13,146 bases of DNA from Sulfurimonas sp. Lineage in GTDB: Bacteria > Campylobacterota > Campylobacteria > Campylobacterales > Sulfurimonadaceae. Positions 1 to 5,929 of this stretch are shown piece after piece. A model generated the notes under the pieces. That model was not told the DNA's origin, did no database searches, and saw only the letters and a list, made by a program, of their open reading frames with translations. Position numbers and translations under genes: made by a program. The stretch's first letter is position 1; the number at the start of each line of letters is the position of its first letter. Location of the stretch: NCBI GenBank assembly GCA_021157485.1, contig JAGGWO010000149.1, forward strand, positions 1-13,146, read 5' to 3'.

Positions 1-1
1 A

Positions 2-601
2 AAAGATGATGTTGAGCTTATTGGAAAATGTTTTGAGCTTATAAAAAATGATGAAAAATCTGTTCTCTTCTCATTTGGCGGGATTGGTTCAACTCCCGAT
101 GATTTAACTCGAGAGATATCCGCACAAATTTTTACTTCAAAAGCGCTCGTACGTCATAAGCAGTTTGAACAAGACATAATTGAGAAATTTGCAGAAAAAG
201 CTTATCCTCACAGAATTCACATGTCAGATTTACCTCAAAACTCGAAACTTCTTAAAAATCCAGTAAACAATATGTCAGGATATTCATTAGAAGACAGATT
301 CTTTTTTGTGCCCGGATTTCCCGTGATGGCGCACCCAATGATAAAAGATGTAATCAAAACATATTTCTCTACATCAAAAGAAAAATTTAGATATACCCTA
401 CTCGCAAAAACAAGCGAAAACACTCTTATAGACTTAATGAAAACAGTTCCTAAAGATGTTGAACTCTCATCACTTCCAATTTTTAAAGACTCTAAAGCAT
501 CGGTAGAACTCTCACTTAGTGGTTATGAAGACTCAAAAGTAAAGCACTATTTTGAACTGTTTTGTAAGGAACTTAATGATAAAAGCGTAGAGTATATTTA
601 A
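2..601 (+). CDS. CinA/MoaB-type molybdopterin-binding domain protein (5' end missing)
   Basis: The frame is open from base 2 to the TAA at 599-601 and gives 199 residues; the true start lies upstream of the window. Visible residues 26-34 read FGGIGSTPDD-like, the signature loop of the MoCF_biosynth fold (GG.G.T..DD) shared by MogA, MoaB, MoeA and the N-terminal domain of CinA. The remaining residues (YSLEDRFFFVPGFPVMAHPM at visible residues 93-112) resemble the CinA-type 'PGvP.em' segment that follows this domain. In this family the domain binds molybdopterin or a related nucleotide; stand-alone CinA-like proteins are usually annotated competence/damage-inducible protein A, often with no proven role. 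The C-terminal nicotinamide deamidase domain of full CinA is absent, so this is a short, domain-only member. The fold assignment is firm; substrate and function are not. Confidence 0.8.
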   Translation, partial: KDDVELIGKCFELIKNDEKSVLFSFGGIGSTPDDLTREISAQIFTSKALVRHKQFEQDIIEKFAEKAYPHRIHMSDLPQNSKLLKNPVNNMSGYSLEDRFFFVPGFPVMAHPMIKDVIKTYFSTSKEKFRYTLLAKTSENTLIDLMKTVPKDVELSSLPIFKDSKASVELSLSGYEDSKVKHYFELFCKELNDKSVEYI

Positions 602-654
602 CTCTTTAATAGTTTTTGTCGATATAAACATATCATAAGTCAAGGAAAACAATC

Positions 655-783
655 ATGTTAGTTTGGTTATTGGTACTTTTATTGCTTATTAGTCTTATAT
701 ATGTTGTTTATAGAATTTATCTAAGCAGAGCTCCTGTTGAGAATAAAAAAAATATCGAACATCATTACACATTTAAAATATGA
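655..783 (+). CDS. Small single-pass membrane protein, 42 aa
   Basis: An ATG at 655 is preceded by a good Shine-Dalgarno (AAGGA, 644-648) and opens 42 codons ending in TGA at 781-783. Residues 2-22 are almost purely Leu, Val, Ile and Tyr, forming one transmembrane helix. Arg20 and Arg25 follow, then a polar tail rich in Asn, Lys and His, so a short cytoplasmic tail is likely. It lies 53 bases after the molybdopterin-domain gene and 10 bases before the ATG of the DUF6166-HTH gene. It is therefore probably the first gene of that cluster. I do not recognise a family. The ribosome site, hydrophobic pattern and position support a real gene; its size leaves some doubt. Confidence 0.6.
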   Translation: MLVWLLVLLLLISLIYVVYRIYLSRAPVENKKNIEHHYTFKI

Positions 784-793
784 GAGTAAAAGT

Positions 794-1408
794 ATGGCAA
801 TAATAAATATGAATAACCATGTTTTCAAAGGGCACAGAACACTTCTAGGTAGCAAGTTTGTAACCTATGGCGAAGTGGAACTTCCAGTTAGGTACGAAAT
901 ATTTCAAAAATCAAACAGTGGTTTTGACTGGGGTAATGGTGGCAGCGCATCTACTCAACTAGCATTTTCCATCCTTTATCAACTTACTAATGAAGAGTTG
1001 GCAAAAGAGTACGCAATTCTATTTACAAATGATGTAATTAAAACACTAAACTCAAGAGACTGGATGCTTAGCGCAGTTGATGTCTTAGAGTGGATAAATC
1101 AAAACTGTGAACAAACTACTCAAGAAGATACAGCTCCAAAAATGGAGAAACTTGAACCAATAAAGACAAAAAAGAGTAGAAAGTCTAAAACAAATGTTGT
1201 AAAAGAGATATGTAAAGAGCTTAATATTACTCAAAAGAACCTAGCAGAAATTTTAGAAGTTCCAGAAGGAACTGTAAGTTCTTGGGCAGTTAAAAATGAA
1301 ATTCCAAGACTTGGTAAAAAAGCTATAGAATTTTATATGCAAAGTACAAAAAATCAAAAAATTGTTGATAGTTACAGAAGTTTTATGCAACTTCTAGATG
1401 CTTCATAG
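794..1408 (+). CDS. DUF6166 domain protein fused to a C-terminal helix-turn-helix
   Basis: I start at ATG 794 (204 aa), not the in-frame TTG at 737, because the earlier start would overlap the 42-aa ORF and has no ribosome site; GAGAG at 782-786 sits at a suitable distance from 794. Residues 11-63 (GHRTLLG, then FDWGNGGS at 44-51 and QLAFSILYQL at 55-64) match what I know of DUF6166, a domain of unknown function. A Lys-rich linker at about 118-133 (KTKKSRKSK) leads to a HTH at about 134-178 (LNITQKNLAEILEVPEGTVSSW), of the type seen in CI-like repressors. The protein may bind DNA through its C-terminus and sense something through the DUF. It is followed 12 bases later by a small RHH-like gene. 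Domain calls are by eye; function is unknown. Confidence 0.7.
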   Translation: MAIINMNNHVFKGHRTLLGSKFVTYGEVELPVRYEIFQKSNSGFDWGNGGSASTQLAFSILYQLTNEELAKEYAILFTNDVIKTLNSRDWMLSAVDVLEWINQNCEQTTQEDTAPKMEKLEPIKTKKSRKSKTNVVKEICKELNITQKNLAEILEVPEGTVSSWAVKNEIPRLGKKAIEFYMQSTKNQKIVDSYRSFMQLLDAS

Positions 1409-1420
1409 AGAGGGTATAAA

Positions 1421-1612
1421 GTGAAACCAAAAGATGAAGTAACAAGAAGTCTAATTATTGATAGATTAACGTGGGATGAATCAATGAAATACTCACGCGA
1501 TAGATATAAGATGAGTCTCAGCAAAGTTATTGAAGCCCTACTCCAAGAGTGGCTTACAAAAGAGAAAAGAAAACCTCTAGATAACTCAAATCAAGGTAAA
1601 TTTTTTAATTAA
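1421..1612 (+). CDS. Small ribbon-helix-helix-like protein, 63 aa
   Basis: The start is GTG at 1421 with a strong purine-rich ribosome site (GAGAGGG, 1408-1414) that begins at the last base of the preceding gene's stop codon. The pattern of a short polar strand (TRSLIIDRLT, residues 8-17), a helix, then SLSKVIEALLQEWL (residues 32-45) resembles ribbon-helix-helix DNA-binding proteins of the Arc/CopG class, where the second helix contains the conserved S.S..I..L. In such families these proteins act as small dimeric repressors, often autoregulating their operon. The tail after residue 46 is basic and disordered. It closes the 655-1612 cluster and its stop lies two bases from the stop of the converging ankyrin gene. 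The fold assignment is tentative. Confidence 0.6.
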   Translation: MKPKDEVTRSLIIDRLTWDESMKYSRDRYKMSLSKVIEALLQEWLTKEKRKPLDNSNQGKFFN

Positions 1613-1622
1613 TTTTATCTAG
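1577..1622. repeat. Perfect 8-bp inverted repeat spanning two convergent stop codons
   Basis: CTAGATAA (1577-1584) and TTATCTAG (1615-1622) are perfect inverted copies around a 30-base AT-rich spacer holding six T residues at 1601-1606. Both convergent stop codons (1610-1612 and 1615-1617) lie within it. The minus strand past the repeat is T-rich (complement of 1561-1575), so it could act as a weak terminator for the ankyrin gene. The long loop makes this uncertain. Confidence 0.3.
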
Positions 1623-2118
1623 CGTAAGAAGTATTTTTAGGATCATTCTTATTGTAGTCAAACAGTTCTAAAATACTTTTTTTATTCATTTTTCTTGCAA
1701 AATCTATGGCACTAAAACCTTTTGAATCTTTTGCAGTTTGGTCAACACTATTTGCTAAAAGAATTTTCGCTATTTCTACTCTCCCATAACATGCAGCGGC
1801 CATAAGGGATGTGAAACCACTTCTTCTATTTGTATGATTAACATCGATTCCTTTATCAATAAGATACTTAACAATATCAACATTATCATAAGTAATGGCC
1901 ATATCGAGAATACTTACACCTTCATCATCAAAGTCAAATATATCAGCACCACTCTCAATAAGTAACATCAAAAGATCTATATCACATTTAGCTCTAAGCG
2001 CGCAGGCTAAAACTGATTCACCACCTTCATTTGTTTCTTCTAAGTCAGCACCATCTTTTAGGTACTTCTTAACACTGAGATAATCATTATTTTTTAATAT
2101 TTCAAGCCATTTGTTCAT
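1615..2118 (-). CDS. Ankyrin-repeat protein, 167 aa
   Basis: Three or more ankyrin repeats are readable: residues 32-61 (GGESVLACALRAK then LLMLLIESGADI), 66-97 (GVSILDMAITYDNVDIVKYL, IDKGIDVN) and 100-131 (GFTSLMAAACYGRVEIAKIL), with a partial last repeat from 133 (KGFSAIDFARK). Each shows the G.t.L..A...g...iv..Ll..gad consensus. There is no signal peptide, so it is probably a cytoplasmic protein-protein interaction module. The partner is unknown. Bacterial ankyrin proteins of this size sometimes sit beside catalase genes, but no such gene is here. It is divergent from dapD. The ATG at 2118 has no Shine-Dalgarno, and a TATACT hexamer ends only six bases before it, suggesting a leaderless message. 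Confidence 0.85.
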   Translation of the reverse strand: MNKWLEILKNNDYLSVKKYLKDGADLEETNEGGESVLACALRAKCDIDLLMLLIESGADIFDFDDEGVSILDMAITYDNVDIVKYLIDKGIDVNHTNRRSGFTSLMAAACYGRVEIAKILLANSVDQTAKDSKGFSAIDFARKMNKKSILELFDYNKNDPKNTSYAR

Positions 2119-2124
2119 AAGCGT

Positions 2125-2130
2125 AGTATA
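2125..2130 (-). promoter_or_regulatory. -10 element of the ankyrin gene (possible leaderless start)
   Basis: The minus strand reads TATACT, then six bases, then the ATG of the ankyrin gene. With normal -10 spacing transcription would start at or next to the A of the ATG. No ribosome binding site lies upstream of that ATG, which fits. Confidence 0.4.
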
Positions 2131-2157
2131 TATAAATAAATATTAGTAGTTTTTAAG

Positions 2158-2163
2158 TATAAT
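2158..2163 (+). promoter_or_regulatory. dapD: -10 element of the dapD promoter
   Basis: A perfect TATAAT lies 31 bases before the dapD ATG and follows a T-rich stretch (TTTTTAAG). This is the usual shape of sigma-70 promoters in Campylobacterota, which have a weak or no -35 box. The leader would be about 25 bases and contains AGCGAG ahead of the start. Confidence 0.6.
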
Positions 2164-2194
2164 TGCACCAATAAATTAATTAAGCGAGAATTCA

Positions 2195-3394
2195 ATGGAA
2201 ATTATCCAAACAACAGATGCTTTTAAAGCATTAATAGAAGATATAAAATCAACAACTACAGGATATAGAGACCCTTTAGCATTCGGTATTTGTAGAGTAG
2301 ACCTAGGTCAGTTAAATGTTGAGAAATCACTTCAAGCTACTTACCCACTAATTAACTGGGATGAAAACTTTGGTAGTGCTGCAATCTTCGTAAGAGCATT
2401 AGCAGAACAAGGGATAGATATAGATTTCACTCAGAGTGAAGTTGTTTGCAACATAAGCTTAGAGTTTTTAAGAAGCTGTTTAGCTGCGTTTACACCATAC
2501 TCAGAAGAAGCTCATGGTGATGCTCATAAAAATATTCAAGTTGTTTCTGCTCTTTATGCTCAAATTATAAATAGTGGTTCTTTAGAGGGTGAGTTCAAAG
2601 TAACTTTCATTTTTGATGATGCCCCATTAGAGAGTGTTGAAGCATCTTACTTAAAACTATATGCTCTTTCACAAGCAAAAGTACCTCTAAGAGATATCAA
2701 CCTAAATGGTGCATTCGGTGCACTTCCAAATGTTGCATGGTCTGCAGGTCAGCCTATTGAGCTTGATTATCTAAGAGAGTTTGAAATAGAATTAAAACTT
2801 GCAAACGAGTATCCACATATTGATTTTGTAGATAAGTTTCCAAGATTCTTACAACATATTATTCCTCAAGACAACACTCGTATCTTAGATACTTCAAAGG
2901 TTAGATTTGGTGCTCAACTAGCGGCTGGAACAACTGTAATGCCAGGTGCTTCATATATCAACTTTAATGCTGGAACTACTGGTTCAGTTATGGTTGAAGG
3001 TCGTATCTCTTCTTCAGCTATTGTTGGTGATGGTTCTGATGTTGGTGGCGGTGCTTCTATCCTTGGTGTACTTAGTGGAACAGATGGTAATCCAATATCT
3101 ATTGGTAAAAATACACTTCTTGGTGCAAACTCAACTTGTGGTATTCCTTTAGGTGATGCATGTATTATTGATGCTGGTTTAGCTATTCTTGAAGGTACAA
3201 AAATTGCAATCTATCCAGATGAACTTAAAAAAATTATGGAAGTAAATACGAATGCAAATATGGAAGGTGAAATTTTCAAAGGAAAACAACTATCTTTCTT
3301 TAGTGGCCTTCACTTTAGACAAAATTCTTTAACAGGTGAGATTACAGCTTCTCGTTCAACTAGAGAAATTAAACTAAACGCAGACCTACACTAA
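2195..3394 (+). CDS. dapD: 2,3,4,5-tetrahydropyridine-2,6-dicarboxylate N-succinyltransferase
   Basis: Of 399 residues, about 1-225 form the long N-terminal domain of the actinobacterial/epsilonproteobacterial DapD class. Residues 233-345 form a left-handed beta-helix of hexapeptide turns (VRFGAQ, SYINFN, SSAIVG, ISIGKN). The stretch MVEGRISSSAIVGDGSDVGG (266-285) carries the conserved catalytic-region Glu268, and LLGANSTCGIPLG (308-320) matches the succinyl-CoA/substrate loop of this class. The enzyme succinylates tetrahydrodipicolinate from succinyl-CoA on the way to meso-diaminopimelate and lysine, acts in the cytoplasm and is a trimer in characterised members. The length fits the class, not the shorter 274-residue E. 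coli type. It has its own promoter and terminator, so it is probably monocistronic. No other lysine gene is in view. Confidence 0.95.
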   Translation: MEIIQTTDAFKALIEDIKSTTTGYRDPLAFGICRVDLGQLNVEKSLQATYPLINWDENFGSAAIFVRALAEQGIDIDFTQSEVVCNISLEFLRSCLAAFTPYSEEAHGDAHKNIQVVSALYAQIINSGSLEGEFKVTFIFDDAPLESVEASYLKLYALSQAKVPLRDINLNGAFGALPNVAWSAGQPIELDYLREFEIELKLANEYPHIDFVDKFPRFLQHIIPQDNTRILDTSKVRFGAQLAAGTTVMPGASYINFNAGTTGSVMVEGRISSSAIVGDGSDVGGGASILGVLSGTDGNPISIGKNTLLGANSTCGIPLGDACIIDAGLAILEGTKIAIYPDELKKIMEVNTNANMEGEIFKGKQLSFFSGLHFRQNSLTGEITASRSTREIKLNADLH

Positions 3395-3399
3395 CAACA

Positions 3400-3428
3400 T
3401 TCAAGCAAATCTATCAGGTTTGCTTGAA
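3400..3428 (+). terminator. Terminator hairpin after dapD
   Basis: A perfect 10-bp stem, TTCAAGCAAA (3400-3409) with TTTGCTTGAA (3419-3428), encloses a 9-base loop. The downstream run is T-rich but interrupted (3430-3446). It sits five bases after the dapD stop and before the next promoter. Confidence 0.7.
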
Positions 3429-3473
3429 ATCTTCTAATTTTCTTTCATAAACTTACTTTTATTTACTTAGCAG

Positions 3474-3479
3474 TATAAT
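3474..3479 (+). promoter_or_regulatory. -10 element of the mini-rod gene
   Basis: TATAAT lies 25 bases before the ATG at 3505, after a T-rich region, with AAGGAG at 3493-3498 as ribosome site. No obvious sigma-54 (GG-N10-GC) or sigma-28 site was seen, so expression looks sigma-70-like, unlike many flagellar structural genes. Confidence 0.55.
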
Positions 3480-3504
3480 GAACTAATACGCAAAGGAGCC
3501 CAGA

Positions 3505-3810
3505 ATGAATATTTCAAATAATGTTTCATCTATACAAGCTCACCAAACGATGTTAAATGTAAACGCAAACAACGTTGCAAATGTAAATACAGATGGTTTT
3601 GTGCCTGCTGATACCAGAATGTCAGATGATACAAATTCTGTGAGTGCTAATGTAAGATTGGCTGACAATAATGGTTCACAAATGAGTCAAACAGATTTAG
3701 CGAAAGAACTACCAAATCAAATCGTTGCACAAGATGCAACTGCTGTGAATGTTGCAGCGATCAGAACTCGCGATGAGATGATGGGAACGCTACTGGATAT
3801 GAGAGTTTAA
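3505..3810 (+). CDS. Miniature flagellar rod/hook-like protein, 101 aa
   Basis: The N-terminus (residues 10-32, with NVNANNVANVNTDGF at 18-32) carries the flagellar rod motif ANNiANvnT.GF. The C-terminal 42 residues align without gaps to the last 42 of FlgG in this same window (MSQTDLAKEL to LSNVELVVEL, then IVAQ to ITGQ and DEM to DEM). Only about 25 residues separate the two, so the surface-exposed middle domain of true rod and hook proteins is missing; FlgB and FlgC are usually 130-150 residues. The family polymerises through the paired N- and C-terminal helices, so this could be a rod adaptor, a cap-like subunit or a regulator of assembly. The conserved QRAY of the C-terminal motif reads QDAT. 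It has its own promoter, an excellent ribosome site and a terminator. Membership is clear; role is not. Confidence 0.75.
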   Translation: MNISNNVSSIQAHQTMLNVNANNVANVNTDGFVPADTRMSDDTNSVSANVRLADNNGSQMSQTDLAKELPNQIVAQDATAVNVAAIRTRDEMMGTLLDMRV

Positions 3811-3839
3811 CGTAGAGTATTCATACTCGTTAAATTTTT
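3806..3839 (+). terminator. Terminator spanning the stop codons of two convergent genes
   Basis: TTTAAC (3806-3811) pairs with GTTAAA (3829-3834). Inside, GAGTA (3815-3819) pairs with TACTC (3824-3828) around a TTCA loop, with a three-base bulge at 3812-3814. TTTTT follows at 3835-3839. It ends the mini-rod transcript but also encodes the last residues of the opposing lipoprotein. Confidence 0.65.
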
Positions 3840-5114
3840 AAGTAGTCCAGCTTCCGCGTCATAATTTTTTAAATTTTCTCCAATAGATAACGTACTAAAA
3901 ATAGTTTTTCCAATAATAAATCTTCCTTCTACACCATTCTCTTTTGTTTTAATACCCCAGGTATTTTGAAAAACAACTACTTCATCATTAAAAGTACCTA
4001 CATACAAAACTATATGACCCTTTTTATAAAGAAGTGTTTTAAACGGTATTGCTTTTTCTTTTATAGTGGCTATTTTTTCTTCATTGGAAAGCTCTTTAAG
4101 AGATAAAATATCTCCAATTTTACTCTGCTGATATGAATTTCTAGGCAACCAAATACCAAAAGGAGTATATAAATCTCTAAGTGTAGATGAACAGTCTCTC
4201 TGTCCATACATTCCACCCCAGCCATAATTAGAGCCTAAGATTTCATCAACAACTAAGTCCATATTTTGAGTATTAAATGCTAATATCCCTTTGTGAGCAT
4301 TGCGTTTAGAAATTTTAGACTTTAAAAATAGAGGCTCTCTATTTTTATAAGAAGATACTGTTAAAACTGTATATTCGGACTCATCTTCATCAATCAGTGC
4401 GAACATCATCCCTATTTTCGACTTAAAAAGAAACTCACCTTTTAATGAGTATATAGGAATATTTTCTTTAATTACTAGAATCTGTTCTGCTTTTTGCCAT
4501 AAATCTGTATATCTTTTTTCTAAAAAAGCAATTTCATTCACTTTAACCCAGCCATATGCAAAACTACTAAATACATGTGCCCACTCTCTGTCTTTAGAGT
4601 AGTGAGTAACTAAAAGTGGTTTATTTGCATGTATAGTACTATTTTGAAGGTAATCAAAAGGAAAACCTTCCCCTGCTCTTTGAGGGTCTCTTAAGAGTGG
4701 TCTAATAGTTGGAAAAGCTCTTACATTAACTTCTTTTAATGTTATAGCTCTTTTATTCAATGTTAAATAATTTTCAAAGTTAGAGTTACTTTTCATCTTA
4801 TCAAAAAACTCTTGCTTATGTAGTTGCAAGTTTTCTGCGTAGCTTTTTCCAAATTTAAATGTATCAAAAGCCCACTGAACACTATCTTTGTTGCCTAAAG
4901 TCGTAGGAGAATTCCAAACACCAAAATATGCCTTTTCAAACTTACTTTGACTGATGTTTGTTGAATTTTTATCAAGCGCAGAGGAGTACTGCCTTACATC
5001 TTGAGGAATAGAAGATAGATCACTCAATCCCTTTTGTGTCTTAACATCAACACCACTTTTACTAGAACAACCAACTATAAAAACTGTTAAAAAAACTATC
5101 CACAATATTCTCAA
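3807..5114 (-). CDS. NlpC/P60-family lipoprotein with SH3-like domains (probable peptidoglycan endopeptidase)
   Basis: The start is TTG at 5114 with GAGGA upstream. Residues 1-16 are a lipoprotein signal ending in the lipobox IVGC (Cys16). About 60-200 and 205-285 fit the N-terminal and SH3b-like domains found with this peptidase group. The NlpC/P60 domain follows at about 290-405: catalytic Cys308 in YGQRDCSS, His367 in GHIVLYVG, and Asn384 in QNTWG as the likely third polar residue. The family cleaves the D-gamma-glutamyl to diaminopimelate bond of stem peptides. Lipid anchoring and no Asp at +2 suggest an outer-membrane, periplasm-facing enzyme for wall turnover. The gene lies 14 bases after the S24 repressor gene and probably shares its transcript. 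The stop overlaps that of the converging mini-rod gene. Confidence 0.85.
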   Translation of the reverse strand: MRILWIVFLTVFIVGCSSKSGVDVKTQKGLSDLSSIPQDVRQYSSALDKNSTNISQSKFEKAYFGVWNSPTTLGNKDSVQWAFDTFKFGKSYAENLQLHKQEFFDKMKSNSNFENYLTLNKRAITLKEVNVRAFPTIRPLLRDPQRAGEGFPFDYLQNSTIHANKPLLVTHYSKDREWAHVFSSFAYGWVKVNEIAFLEKRYTDLWQKAEQILVIKENIPIYSLKGEFLFKSKIGMMFALIDEDESEYTVLTVSSYKNREPLFLKSKISKRNAHKGILAFNTQNMDLVVDEILGSNYGWGGMYGQRDCSSTLRDLYTPFGIWLPRNSYQQSKIGDILSLKELSNEEKIATIKEKAIPFKTLLYKKGHIVLYVGTFNDEVVVFQNTWGIKTKENGVEGRFIIGKTIFSTLSIGENLKNYDAEAGLLKNLTSMNTLR

Positions 5115-5128
5115 TCTATTTCCTCTTT

Positions 5129-5788
5129 TTAATCAACATCACCAAATCTGCTAACAACTCTTCCTATTACTTCTACTTCACTAGGATCAAGTGTTTGAGT
5201 TGAATAAACTTCATTATCAGATATTATATCTATTTTTCCATCGATTCTTTTTTGAATACGTTTTATAAACAGACCTGCTTCAGTTCTAAGTGTAAAAATA
5301 CCACCACGACCAAGATCTTTTTTTTCTCTATTAATAAATACTATGTCATTATAGCTAAAGGTAGGTTCCATAGAATCACCAGAGACATTGATTGCTTCTA
5401 TGTTTTTAAGTTCTCTCTCTCCACCTAACATAAATACAAACTGCTCTGGAATTTCCAGCTCTTCAATCTCTTCACACTCCACATCACTACCACCACCAGC
5501 ACTTGCACTTACATCACTAAAGTACTTAACCATATAGAACTTATTTGTAGCCTCTACTAAACTCTCAGGAGATTGACCATATAGCATCCAGTTAATAGAG
5601 ATAGATTTTTTAGCACAAAAGTCCAAAAGTTCTGTAAATGGAATTTTATTGCGTTTTTTCATAGTCGCGAAATTCATCTGCGTTATACCTAATATATCCG
5701 CAACATCTTTATCAAAGATTTTTTTTGCTAAAAAATCAGCGGAGACTATACTTTTAATCTCTTCAACTATTTCTGTAAAACTATTCAT
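5129..5788 (-). CDS. CI-like transcriptional repressor with S24 (LexA-type) autopeptidase domain
   Basis: Residues 18-71 form a phage-CI-type HTH (DKDVADILGITQMNFATMKK, then INWMLYG at 65-71, the usual end of the Bac_CI_repr domain). Residues 85-215 are a peptidase S24 domain: the cleavage-site-like SASAGGG at 94-100 (Ala97-Gly98), nucleophile Ser139 in SGDSMEP and general base Lys176 in LFIKRIQ. All catalytic parts are intact, so self-cleavage on RecA filaments, as in LexA and lambda CI, is possible. Such proteins are common in Campylobacterota outside prophages and are not always SOS regulators. Upstream is a near-consensus promoter with operator-like sites, which suggests autoregulation. 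The gene downstream in the same operon is a wall hydrolase lipoprotein. Confidence 0.85.
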   Translation of the reverse strand: MNSFTEIVEEIKSIVSADFLAKKIFDKDVADILGITQMNFATMKKRNKIPFTELLDFCAKKSISINWMLYGQSPESLVEATNKFYMVKYFSDVSASAGGGSDVECEEIEELEIPEQFVFMLGGERELKNIEAINVSGDSMEPTFSYNDIVFINREKKDLGRGGIFTLRTEAGLFIKRIQKRIDGKIDIISDNEVYSTQTLDPSEVEVIGRVVSRFGDVD

Positions 5789-5798
5789 AAACTACCCC

Positions 5799-5813
5799 TT
5801 TTTGTCAAATATA
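5799..5813. promoter_or_regulatory. Operator-like site 2 at the repressor's own transcript start
   Basis: TTTTTGTCAAATATA repeats the TTTTGTCA.ATA core of the palindrome at 5855-5872, and contains the near-palindrome TTTGTCAAA. It lies where the repressor's transcript would start and runs into its ribosome site (AAGGGG on the minus strand), so binding here would block self-expression. Confidence 0.4.
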
Positions 5814-5818
5814 TGTAA

Positions 5819-5847
5819 ATTATATTCTATTTTTGAAATAAAGTCAA
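5819..5847 (-). promoter_or_regulatory. Promoter of the repressor-lipoprotein operon
   Basis: The minus strand has TTGACT (5842-5847), a 17-base spacer and TATAAT (5819-5824). This is a near-consensus sigma-70 promoter with optimal spacing, unusual for AT-rich Campylobacterota promoters that mostly lack a -35 box. The start point would be near 5812, giving a leader of about 24 bases. Confidence 0.7.
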
Positions 5848-5854
5848 AGATTTA

Positions 5855-5869
5855 ATGACATTTTGTCAT
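5855..5869. promoter_or_regulatory. Perfect palindromic operator between divergent promoters
   Basis: ATGACA-TTT-TGTCAT is a perfect 15-base palindrome. It fills the spacer just ahead of the rightward TATAAT (5869-5874) and ends eight bases upstream of the leftward -35 box. The natural candidate ligand is the adjacent CI-like repressor. Confidence 0.6.
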
Positions 5870-5874
5870 ATAAT
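5869..5874 (+). promoter_or_regulatory. -10 element for the 27-aa ORF
   Basis: TATAAT overlaps the last base of the palindrome. There is no -35 match 17 bases upstream. A second weaker candidate, TAATAT at 5898-5903, lies closer to the ORF. Confidence 0.45.
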
Positions 5875-5929
5875 TATAAAAAATGTATATAAAAGTGTAA
5901 TATTTTCTAAATTAACTAAAGGATTTGAA

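Noticed and set aside
737..793. TTG start giving the DUF6166-HTH protein 19 extra residues
   Set aside because: It overlaps the 42-aa ORF, has no ribosome site, and ATG 794 gives a better start next to GAGAG.
1615..2118. Ankyrin gene as a catalase-accessory or immunity protein
   Set aside because: No catalase or toxin gene is adjacent; the neighbours are dapD and a regulatory cluster.
2946..3152. Leu/Val-rich 68-residue plus-strand frame resembling a membrane protein
   Set aside because: It is an out-of-frame reading of the dapD beta-helix repeats and has no ribosome site.
5129..5788. Prophage or genomic island marked by the CI-like repressor
   Set aside because: No integrase, structural phage genes, attachment repeats or tRNA nearby, and the neighbours are core genes.
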